A DNA stretch of 64,000 nucleotides from Pseudomonas sp. TH15 (GTDB taxonomy: Bacteria > Pseudomonadota > Gammaproteobacteria > Pseudomonadales > Pseudomonadaceae). Shown here piece after piece: positions 47,877 to 56,045 of this stretch (its first letter is position 1; every line of letters begins with the position of its first letter). Made by a program: the position numbers and the translations under genes. The stretch lies in assembly GCF_016651105.1 (NCBI RefSeq), contig NZ_JAEKEL010000002.1, positions 62,001 through 126,000 on the forward strand. The letters run 5' to 3'. Under the pieces are notes generated by a model. The model was not told the DNA's origin and did no database searches. It saw only the letters and a program-made list of their open reading frames with translations.

Positions 47877-50800
47877 GAGACAGGATGCCCAGTCGCATAA
47901 AGGACTATTTAATTGCCTTGAGTGCCAGTCTGTTGCTGAGCACCAACGCCTTCGCCGTGCTCTCGACCACCCCGCACTATTCGCTGCTCAGCCGCTCGGC
48001 AAGCGAATCAGTGCCGGTGACGCTGCAACCGTCTCAGCAGCAATGGCTACAGACTCGTAGCGAACTGATACTGGGCACATCTGCTCCCGATTATCCGCCC
48101 TTCGACATGACAGTCAGCGGTCGTGATTACGAGGGTCTGACCGCTGACTATGCAGGTTTCCTGAGCATCGCCACAGGTTTGCCTGTGCGCATTGAGCGTT
48201 TCCCTTCCCGCGATGCTGCCATTCGCGCGCTGGTCGACGGGCAAGTCGACATGCTCGGTACGGCCAACGGCTACGAGGCCCGCAACGCTAACCTCGCGCT
48301 TTCCGTTCCCTACGCCACCGATCAACCCGTCCTTGTCACCCGCGAGGGGGAAACCCGATCGCTGACCGACGGCCTCGCCGGGCTGCGACTGAGCATGGTG
48401 TATCACTATTTACCGCGCGAGGAAGTGAAGGCGCTGTACCCGAAAGCGATCATCACCGACTACCCCTCCTACCAGAATGCAATCAATGCAGTGGCCTTCG
48501 ACCAGGCTGATGTCTTTCTCGGCGACACCATTTCAACCCACTACATGATCAACAAGGGTTACCTGAACAACGTCCGCATGGCCAACTTCGGTAAACACGA
48601 AGCCCACGGCTTCAGCTTCGCGGTGCACAAGGACAACCCGGATCTGTTACAGATCATCAACGCGACGCTCAAGGCCGTCCCCACCAGCGAGCGGGAAAGC
48701 ATCGCCAAGCGCTGGAGTGCCGGCAGCGACATTCTCCTCACCGATCACAAGCTGCAACTGACTGAACGCGAACAACGCTGGCTGGCAAAACACCCGGTGG
48801 TGCGTGTGGTGGTCAACGAGGCGTTTGCGCCGCTGACGTTTTTTGACAGCAACGGAAACTTTCGCGGCGTCACCGCCGACCTTCTCGAACTGATCCGCTT
48901 GCGTACCGGTTTGCGCTTTGACATCCAGCGCAGCCGCGGCGACAACCAAATGATCGCCCTGGTCAAAGACAATCAGGCCGACTTGATCGCCGCGCTGCTC
49001 CCCAGCGCGCAACGCGAGACCCAACTGAACTTCAGCCGCCCCTACCTGGAAAACTCTTTTGTCCTGCTGACGCGTAAATCCGCCGACAGCGCGACAAACC
49101 TCGGTCAGCTCAAAGGCAAGCAAGTGGCGATCGCGCAAGGCAATCCGATGGTCGAGTACCTGCGCCGGGACTTTCCGAGGATTAATCTGATCGAAACGGC
49201 GGACACCTTCAGCGCGGTCTCGTTGCTGGCTGAAGGTCATGTCGATGGCGCCGTGAACTCGCTGGTAATCGCCAATTACTTCATCTCGTCACGCATCTTC
49301 GACCGTGCGCTGCAGATCACCACCACCATCGGCACTGGTCAGGCGGCCTTTTCACTGGCCACTGCGCGCGACAATACCGAACTGAGTTCAATCATCAACA
49401 AGGCCTTGCTGAGCATCGCGCCTGAAGAACTCGGTGTCATCAATGGCCGCTGGCGCGGTTATTCAACCGCCGCCCAGAACACCTGGCGCAATTACCAGCG
49501 CCTGTTCTATCAAGTGATTATTGGCGCCTGCCTGGTTCTATTGCTGTTGCTCGCCTGGAATGCCTACATGCGCCGACAGATCAAACAACGTCGGGCCGCC
49601 GAGCGGGCGCTGAACGATCAGTTCGAGTTCATGCGTTCACTGGTCAACGGCACGCCACATCCGATCTACGTTCGCGACCGCCAGGGCCTGCTACAGAGCT
49701 GTAATGACAGCTATCTTGAGGTCTTCAACACCAGACGCGAAGACGTCATTGGCAAAAGCGTAATGGACGGCACCCTGAGCAACGCCTTCGAAGCCCAGGC
49801 GTTTCAAGCGGATTACCAGCGCGTAGTGGCCGAAGGGATTCCGCTGTTACTCGACCGCCCGCTGCACATTGGCGGCCGCCGGCTGACGATCTATCACTGG
49901 ATCCTGCCCTATCGCGATTCGAGTGGTGAAGTGCAAGGCATTATCGGCGGCTGGATCGACATTAGTGAACGGCGACAACTGTTCGATAAGTTGCGCGCGG
50001 CAAAAGAACAGGCCGATGAGGCAAACAGGGCCAAGAGCACCTTTCTGGCCACCATGAGCCACGAAATCCGCACGCCGATGAACGCAGTGATTGGCATGCT
50101 TGAATTGACCCTCAAACGCATGGATCAGGGTCATCTGGATCGTTCGTCCATCGAAACCGCGTACTACTCGGCGAAGGACTTGCTGGAGTTGATCGGCGAC
50201 ATTCTCGATATAGCGCGGATCGAATCAGGGCGCCTGAGCCTGAGCCCGGAGCGCGTCAACCCGGGTGAAATCGTGGCCTCGGTGGTGAGGATTTTCGACG
50301 GCCTGGCCCGGCAAAAAAATCTTCGCCTGCTGCTGGAGTTCAATCCGCCGCAGCCGCCCGTGGATGTGATGCTGGACCCACTGCGCTTCAAGCAGGTGCT
50401 GTCCAACCTGGTCAGCAATGCCATCAAGTTTACCGAGCAGGGTCAGGTCAAAATTAGCGTCGACTTGCTTCCTGACGATGAGCCTGGACGTACGCAGATG
50501 CAGGTGCAGGTACACGACAGTGGTGTCGGCATCAGCGAACAGGATCAGCAGCGGCTGTTTGAACCCTTCGCCCAGATTGACAACAACGGGCAGTTGGCCC
50601 GGGGCGGCGCAGGGCTCGGTCTGGTCATCAGTCGCAGTTTGTGCGAAATGATGGGGGGCAGCCTGCAACTGAGCAGCCAGCCGGGGGTTGGTACTCAGGT
50701 CAACGTTTCACTGCACTTGGCGACGCTGCCGCGCGAGCTGGCACCAGACCGGGTCGAACCACACATCCCCACCAGCGACGCGCCCTTGAACGTGCTGGTG

Positions 50801-51529
50801 GTCGACGATCATCCCGCCAACCGCTTGCTCATGTGCCAACAACTGGAATACCTCGGGCATCGTTTTACCGGTGCCTGCGATGGCCAGGCGGGACTGGAAG
50901 CCTGGACGCACGAAGCCTTCGATCTGGTGGTGGTTGATTGCAACATGCCCATCATGAATGGCTACGACCTGGCCTGCGCCATTCGCCTGCTGGAACAGCA
51001 ACAGCACCGCCCTCCCTGTACCGTGCTGGGTTTTACCGCCAACGCACAGCCGGAAGAAATACACCGCTGCAAGCAAGCCGGAATGAACGATTGCCTGTTC
51101 AAACCCTTGAGCCTGGCTGCGTTGAGCCAATGGGTCGAAAGCGTGACACCGGCATCGACACCTGCCGCATTCAATCTGCAAAGCCTGAACATGCTCACCG
51201 GCGGCAACCCCGAGCAGAGCCGACGGCTGTTGGTTGAATTATTGAAAAGCAGCCGCCTCGATCGCGAGGAACTGCTCGCGCTGTCGCCACAAAATGATTG
51301 CCAGGCATTGGTCGTGGTTGCCCACAAGATCAAGGGGGCCGCACGCATCGCCCAGGCCTCGCGGGTGATCGAGTGCTGCGAAGCCCTTGAGCAAGCCTGT
51401 ACGCAAACGCTGGCAAAAGAAGAGATCGCCCGTCGTTGCGCCGCCAGTAATCAGGTGATGCTCGAACTGGAGCACGCCCTGCAGCAACAATTGGATTTAA
51501 CCGACCAAGGCAGAATGACTGTGCCTTAA
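47873..51529 (+). CDS. BvgS/RocS-type unorthodox sensor kinase
   Basis: The 1218-residue phosphorelay kinase has an N-terminal signal peptide and two periplasmic SBP_bac_3 domains (about 50-270 and 295-530). One transmembrane helix (about 544-565) and a PAS domain (about 585-700) follow. The catalytic part is HisKA with His730 (SHEIRTPMNAV), HATPase_c with TGVGISEQ-like G boxes, a receiver with Asp1022 (VVVDCNMPIMNG), and an Hpt domain with His1151 (VVAHKIKGAARI). All four phosphorelay residues are present. It overlaps its regulator gene by 4 bp (GTGA). The double periplasmic domain suggests sensing of a small ligand. Confidence 0.9.
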   Translation: MRDRMPSRIKDYLIALSASLLLSTNAFAVLSTTPHYSLLSRSASESVPVTLQPSQQQWLQTRSELILGTSAPDYPPFDMTVSGRDYEGLTADYAGFLSIATGLPVRIERFPSRDAAIRALVDGQVDMLGTANGYEARNANLALSVPYATDQPVLVTREGETRSLTDGLAGLRLSMVYHYLPREEVKALYPKAIITDYPSYQNAINAVAFDQADVFLGDTISTHYMINKGYLNNVRMANFGKHEAHGFSFAVHKDNPDLLQIINATLKAVPTSERESIAKRWSAGSDILLTDHKLQLTEREQRWLAKHPVVRVVVNEAFAPLTFFDSNGNFRGVTADLLELIRLRTGLRFDIQRSRGDNQMIALVKDNQADLIAALLPSAQRETQLNFSRPYLENSFVLLTRKSADSATNLGQLKGKQVAIAQGNPMVEYLRRDFPRINLIETADTFSAVSLLAEGHVDGAVNSLVIANYFISSRIFDRALQITTTIGTGQAAFSLATARDNTELSSIINKALLSIAPEELGVINGRWRGYSTAAQNTWRNYQRLFYQVIIGACLVLLLLLAWNAYMRRQIKQRRAAERALNDQFEFMRSLVNGTPHPIYVRDRQGLLQSCNDSYLEVFNTRREDVIGKSVMDGTLSNAFEAQAFQADYQRVVAEGIPLLLDRPLHIGGRRLTIYHWILPYRDSSGEVQGIIGGWIDISERRQLFDKLRAAKEQADEANRAKSTFLATMSHEIRTPMNAVIGMLELTLKRMDQGHLDRSSIETAYYSAKDLLELIGDILDIARIESGRLSLSPERVNPGEIVASVVRIFDGLARQKNLRLLLEFNPPQPPVDVMLDPLRFKQVLSNLVSNAIKFTEQGQVKISVDLLPDDEPGRTQMQVQVHDSGVGISEQDQQRLFEPFAQIDNNGQLARGGAGLGLVISRSLCEMMGGSLQLSSQPGVGTQVNVSLHLATLPRELAPDRVEPHIPTSDAPLNVLVVDDHPANRLLMCQQLEYLGHRFTGACDGQAGLEAWTHEAFDLVVVDCNMPIMNGYDLACAIRLLEQQQHRPPCTVLGFTANAQPEEIHRCKQAGMNDCLFKPLSLAALSQWVESVTPASTPAAFNLQSLNMLTGGNPEQSRRLLVELLKSSRLDREELLALSPQNDCQALVVVAHKIKGAARIAQASRVIECCEALEQACTQTLAKEEIARRCAASNQVMLELEHALQQQLDLTDQGRMTVP

Positions 51530-51578
51530 CTATGCTTGGACGCTGAGCAGTGCGTTAACCACTATGGAGAGACCAGCG

Positions 51579-54524
51579 ATGCCCAGCCCACTGCGCCCGG
51601 ATCAACGCCGGTTTCCCCTGCACGTCCATATCAGCGTCATGTTCACGTTCCTGTTGTTACTGACCGGCGTGGTGCTGGGGATTTTCAATTACCGACAAAC
51701 CACGCAGATCATTCTTTCCAGCAGTGAAAAGCTCTTCAATCGCATCGAGCAGGATGTACGCCTGGACCTGCAAACCACCTATGAACCCATTCGCCACCTA
51801 CTAAGCCTGTTGGCCGATCTGCCGGCCACCCAGGCCCCGGCTCTTGAACCACGGCGGGCATTGCTCAAGCCGTTCAGCCAATCGCTCAAGGACAACCCCG
51901 ACCTGGCTTCGCTGTACCTGGGCTACGGCAATGGCGATTTCTTCATGGTTCGGCCGCTGCGCACCGATGCCCTCAAGACGCTCCTCAAGGCCCCGGATAC
52001 CGCGGCCTATCAGGTCTGGAGCATCGAACACGACGCCGAGGGTCAAGCACACTCGCAAACACTGTTTTTCGATCAATCACTGACCCCCATCAGCCGCCTG
52101 GACAACCCTGAAGATACCTACGATCCACGCAGCCGTGCCTGGTTTATCAGCGCTCGGCAGCAATCCGAACAGATCACCACCGAACCGTACGTATTTTTCT
52201 CGACCCACAATGTCGGCACCACCCTTGCCCGACGCAGCGGCGACAACGCCGTCATCGGCGCCGACCTGACGCTGCAAGCGCTGTCCGCGACCCTGAGCAA
52301 ACACGTGGTGACGCCGGCCACCGAAATTGCCCTGTTCAACGCTGACGGCAATGCCGTGGCCTACCCCGACAGCAGTCGACTGATTGTCGATGACCGCACC
52401 GCGCGGCTGGCCAAAGTCACCGACCTGAGCCCGAGCCTGCACGCATTGCTGTCCGGCGAGCAGAGGGGCAATCGCCTGGAGGTTGACGGCCGGCAGTGGA
52501 TCTTTGCCCGCAGCAGCATGCAGGAAGGTGGCCCCCAGGGCTTGCAATTGGCACTGCTGGTGCCTGAAGACGAGTTACTCGTCGATGCCTATCGCATGCG
52601 CTGGCAAGGCGCTCTGATCACCCTGGCCACTTTGCTGCTGTGCCTGCCGCTGGGCTGGCTGACGTCGCGAATTCTGGTCAATCCCCTGCATGCCTTGGTG
52701 AAGGAAGCCGATGCAATTCGCAGTTTCGATTTCAACTTTCCGGTGAGCCGCCGCTCGCCAGTGCTGGAAGTCGATCAGTTGAGCGTGTCGATGGCGCGGA
52801 TGAAGGACACCCTGGGGAGTTTTTTCCAGATCACCGACAGCCTGTGTGCCGAAACCCGCTTCGCGCCGTTGCTGCAGCGAGTGCTGTTTGAAACGGTAAA
52901 AATCGCCCAGGCCCAGGCCGGTCTGATCTACCTGCGCGAAGGCGACGGTGATCGAATTGAACCCCATGGCCTGGTCATCAATGGCCTGTCCCAGGCCTTG
53001 CCGTCGTTTGATATTCAAGGGCATGAACTGCAAAACCCACAGAACCCAGCGTGGTTACAACGGCTGGCGAATACCGAGAACGTGGTTGCCAGCCTGGGTT
53101 TCGAACAGGCCGGGGATTTGCAGAAGGTGCTGCTCGCGATGGAGAGCCCGCGGGTGCACCTGATCGGTATTCGATTGCGCAACCGGCATAACGAAACCGT
53201 GGGCTTGCTGGTTCTGCTGCTGGCCGACAGCGGCAGCCAAAGCGACCTGGAAAAACTTCGACCGGATCGCATTGCGTTTCTTCAAGCGGTGTCCGGCGCC
53301 GCAGCGGTGAGTATCGACAGCCAACGTCTGCAGGCGAAACAAAAACAACTGCTCGATTCCTTCATTCAACTGCTGGCCGGCGCGATCGACGCCAAGAGCC
53401 CCTACACCGGCGGCCATTGCCAGCGGGTGCCGGCGCTGACCCTGATGCTCGCCCAGGCGGCTGCGGCCAGTCAGGCCCCGGCCTTCAGCGGCTACCATCC
53501 CACCGAAGATGAGTGGGAAGCCTTGCACATTGCGGCCTGGCTTCACGATTGCGGCAAGGTCACAACGCCCGAGTATGTGGTCGACAAGGCCACCAAACTG
53601 GAAACCCTGAACGATCGCATCCACGAAATTCGAACCCGCTTCGAAGTGCTCAAGCGCGATGCCTGGATCAACTATTGGCAGGCCATCGCCCTGGGTGGCG
53701 ACGAGCAGCACCTGGCCGAACTACGCAATGCCGTGCTGGCGGGGCTGGACGATGACTTCACCTTTGTCGCCCGCTGCAATCTGGGCAGCGAAGCCATGGC
53801 CGAAGCCGACCTCAAGCGCCTGAACACCATCGCTCAACAGACCTGGACCCGAACCCTGGATGATCGACTGGGGGTTTCCTGGGAAGAGAACCGTCGTCAG
53901 GCGCGCACCCCGGCGTCGACACTGCCGGTCAGTGAACCGCTGCTGGCGGACAAACCCGAGCAACTGTTCGAACGCGCCGAAGGCGAACTGATCCCGGCCG
54001 ACAATCCCTGGGGCTTCAAACTTGATGTGCCGCGCTACAAATACAATCGCGGCGAGCTCTACAACCTGAGCATTCCCCGGGGCACCCTGACACGCGAAGA
54101 GCGCTACATCATCAATCACCACATGGTGCAGACGATCCTGATGCTCAGCCACCTGCCCTTTCCAGGCCATCTCAACAACGTTGCCGAGATCGCGGGCGGC
54201 CACCATGAAAAAATGGACGGCACCGGTTATCCCAAACAGTTGAAGCGCGACGACATGAGCCTGCCGGCTCGGATGATGGCAATTGCCGATATTTTCGAGG
54301 CGCTGACGGCGGCAGATCGCCCCTACAAAAAGGCCAAGTCCTTGAGCGAAGCGTTGGGCATCATGGCCACGATGTGCCGTGACGCCCATATCGATCCGCA
54401 ATTGTTCGAGCTGTTTATCAACGAAGGCGTGTACATGCAATACGCCCTGCGCTTTCTCGATCCACAGCAGATTGATTCGGTGGATTCGGCCAGCCTGTTG
54501 CACAAGGCTGGCCTCACGGCCTGA
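51579..54524 (+). CDS. HD-GYP-type phosphohydrolase with Cache, HAMP and GAF domains
   Basis: The 981-residue membrane protein has an N-terminal helix (about 20-42), a periplasmic Cache domain, a second helix (about 340-360), HAMP, GAF (about 430-585) and an HD domain. HD is at 656-657 (LHDCGK) and the GYP motif HHEKMDGTGYP starts at 875. The 219-residue spacing includes a long insert before LTREERYIINHHM; standard HD-GYP domains have this part directly after HD. It may hydrolyse c-di-GMP. The ATG at 51579 follows GGAGAG; it lies 49 bp after the kinase gene and may be co-transcribed. Confidence 0.85.
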   Translation: MPSPLRPDQRRFPLHVHISVMFTFLLLLTGVVLGIFNYRQTTQIILSSSEKLFNRIEQDVRLDLQTTYEPIRHLLSLLADLPATQAPALEPRRALLKPFSQSLKDNPDLASLYLGYGNGDFFMVRPLRTDALKTLLKAPDTAAYQVWSIEHDAEGQAHSQTLFFDQSLTPISRLDNPEDTYDPRSRAWFISARQQSEQITTEPYVFFSTHNVGTTLARRSGDNAVIGADLTLQALSATLSKHVVTPATEIALFNADGNAVAYPDSSRLIVDDRTARLAKVTDLSPSLHALLSGEQRGNRLEVDGRQWIFARSSMQEGGPQGLQLALLVPEDELLVDAYRMRWQGALITLATLLLCLPLGWLTSRILVNPLHALVKEADAIRSFDFNFPVSRRSPVLEVDQLSVSMARMKDTLGSFFQITDSLCAETRFAPLLQRVLFETVKIAQAQAGLIYLREGDGDRIEPHGLVINGLSQALPSFDIQGHELQNPQNPAWLQRLANTENVVASLGFEQAGDLQKVLLAMESPRVHLIGIRLRNRHNETVGLLVLLLADSGSQSDLEKLRPDRIAFLQAVSGAAAVSIDSQRLQAKQKQLLDSFIQLLAGAIDAKSPYTGGHCQRVPALTLMLAQAAAASQAPAFSGYHPTEDEWEALHIAAWLHDCGKVTTPEYVVDKATKLETLNDRIHEIRTRFEVLKRDAWINYWQAIALGGDEQHLAELRNAVLAGLDDDFTFVARCNLGSEAMAEADLKRLNTIAQQTWTRTLDDRLGVSWEENRRQARTPASTLPVSEPLLADKPEQLFERAEGELIPADNPWGFKLDVPRYKYNRGELYNLSIPRGTLTREERYIINHHMVQTILMLSHLPFPGHLNNVAEIAGGHHEKMDGTGYPKQLKRDDMSLPARMMAIADIFEALTAADRPYKKAKSLSEALGIMATMCRDAHIDPQLFELFINEGVYMQYALRFLDPQQIDSVDSASLLHKAGLTA

Positions 54525-55007
54525 TCAGCAATCAGTCAGTCGCAGGAAAATAGCTGCCAGTTGTTCGATGCCAGCCTGATCATCGGTGGTAAAACGCGCC
54601 AGTTTCGGGCTGTCCAGATCCAATACGCCGATCAGTCGACCGTCCTTGATCAAGGGCACCACCAACTCACTGTTCGACGCGCTGTCGCAGGCGATGTGCC
54701 CTGGAAACGCGTGAACGTCTTCGACGAGTTGAGTCTGCAAGGTCGCCGCAGCAGCCCCGCACACGCCCCGGCCAAACGGAATTCGCACACAGGCGATCTG
54801 ACCCTGGAATGGGCCAAGCACCAGTTCTTCGTTGCGATTGAGGTAAAAACCGGCCCAGTTCAGGTCATCGAGCTGGTTAAACAGAAACGCCGAAAACTGC
54901 GCCGCGTTGGCGATGAAATCCCGCTCGTCCGCCAACAGCGACTCCAACTGCGCCCAGAGCATGCCGTAGCCTTCGAGGCCCTGGCCGCTCTTTTGTAAAT
55001 CGATCAT
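54525..55007 (-). CDS. msrC: Free methionine-(R)-sulfoxide reductase (GAF domain, MsrC)
   Basis: The 160-residue GAF protein reduces free methionine-R-sulfoxide. The active-site cysteines lie in IACVRIPFGRGVCGAAA and HIACDSASNSELVVP. LNWAGFYLNRNEELVLGPFQG and GVLDLDSPKLARF are typical of the family. The ATG at 55007 overlaps the end of the upstream ATPase gene by 4 bp (ATGA); the frame is open further upstream without a better site. It belongs with the other thiol-repair genes in the window. Confidence 0.92.
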   Translation of the reverse strand: MIDLQKSGQGLEGYGMLWAQLESLLADERDFIANAAQFSAFLFNQLDDLNWAGFYLNRNEELVLGPFQGQIACVRIPFGRGVCGAAAATLQTQLVEDVHAFPGHIACDSASNSELVVPLIKDGRLIGVLDLDSPKLARFTTDDQAGIEQLAAIFLRLTDC

Positions 55008-55894
55008 GCCTTGTGCTCCAACAGCTTGAGCCCGACCCAATAGCGAGCAAATTGATAGGCGCAACGTCCATTGCGATTACCCCGGCCAGTGGCCCAACGG
55101 ACCGCGAGGATGTCCAGCTCTTCAGTGCGCTGCCAGGCCAGGCCGGCCTTGTCGGCCAATTGCCCGATCCAGTGCTCGACGACGTTGAGGAAGTGTTCCT
55201 GGGTAAACGGATAGAACGACAGCCACAGACCGAAACGATCCGACAGTGCAATCTTGTCCTCGACGGCCTCACTTGGGTGAAGCTCACCATCAACGCGTTT
55301 CCAGTTCTCGTTGTCGCTTTCCTTTTCCGGCACCAGGTGGCGACGGTTGGAAGTGGCGTACAGCAGAACATTGTCCGGCGCCTGTTCAAGGGAGCCGTCG
55401 AGCACGCTCTTGAGCACGCGGTAGTCGCCCTCGCCCGACTCGAACGACAGGTCATCGCAGAACAGCACGAAACGCTGAGGGAATTTGGCGATCTGCTCGA
55501 CGATACGCGGCAAGTCCGCCAGGTGATCGCGTTCGATCTCGATCAAGCGCAAACCGGCCTCGGCGTGTTCGGCGAGCAACGCGCGAACCAGCGACGATTT
55601 ACCGGTGCCACGCGAACCCCAGAGCAACGCGTGGTTGGCCGGCATGCCGTCGAGGAACTGTTGGGTGTTGCGCCCCAGTTGTTCAACCTGGCGGTCGACA
55701 CCGATCAAGTCGGTCAAACGGGTGTCGAGGCTGACTTGCAGCGGCAGCAGAAAACCGCTGCGGCCCTCACGCTGCCAGCGCGCGGCCAGGCAGTGCGCCC
55801 AGTCGATAGTTTGTCTCGGTGCCGGCAACAGCGGCTCGATTCGGGCCAGAACGGCATCGGCGCGTTCAAGAAAAGCATTCAATCGGGAATCCAC
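55004..55894 (-). CDS. DUF815-family AAA ATPase
   Basis: The 296-residue protein has Walker A WGSRGTGKSSLVRALL (about 95) and Walker B FVLFCDDLSFESGEGDY. An arginine-rich C-terminal part follows with GRGNRNGRCAYQF. DUF815 ATPases resemble helicase loaders or AAA chaperones; the role is unknown. The GTG at 55894 is preferred, as GAGGAG lies 5 bases before it; the frame extends to 55918. It is coupled to msrC by a 4-bp overlap. Confidence 0.85.
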   Translation of the reverse strand: MDSRLNAFLERADAVLARIEPLLPAPRQTIDWAHCLAARWQREGRSGFLLPLQVSLDTRLTDLIGVDRQVEQLGRNTQQFLDGMPANHALLWGSRGTGKSSLVRALLAEHAEAGLRLIEIERDHLADLPRIVEQIAKFPQRFVLFCDDLSFESGEGDYRVLKSVLDGSLEQAPDNVLLYATSNRRHLVPEKESDNENWKRVDGELHPSEAVEDKIALSDRFGLWLSFYPFTQEHFLNVVEHWIGQLADKAGLAWQRTEELDILAVRWATGRGNRNGRCAYQFARYWVGLKLLEHKA

Positions 55895-56045
55895 GTCTTC
55901 TCCTCGGGCACGTTTCACAGTAATGATGGCGACAAGAGCAACCCAACACAGTGTTCAATAACCGGCCCATCGTTGAATCTTGGGGCCGGGGAACATCGGT
56001 ATCCCTGCATGATCGACTATGCTGGAGCAGCGAAGGGAAACGGAA

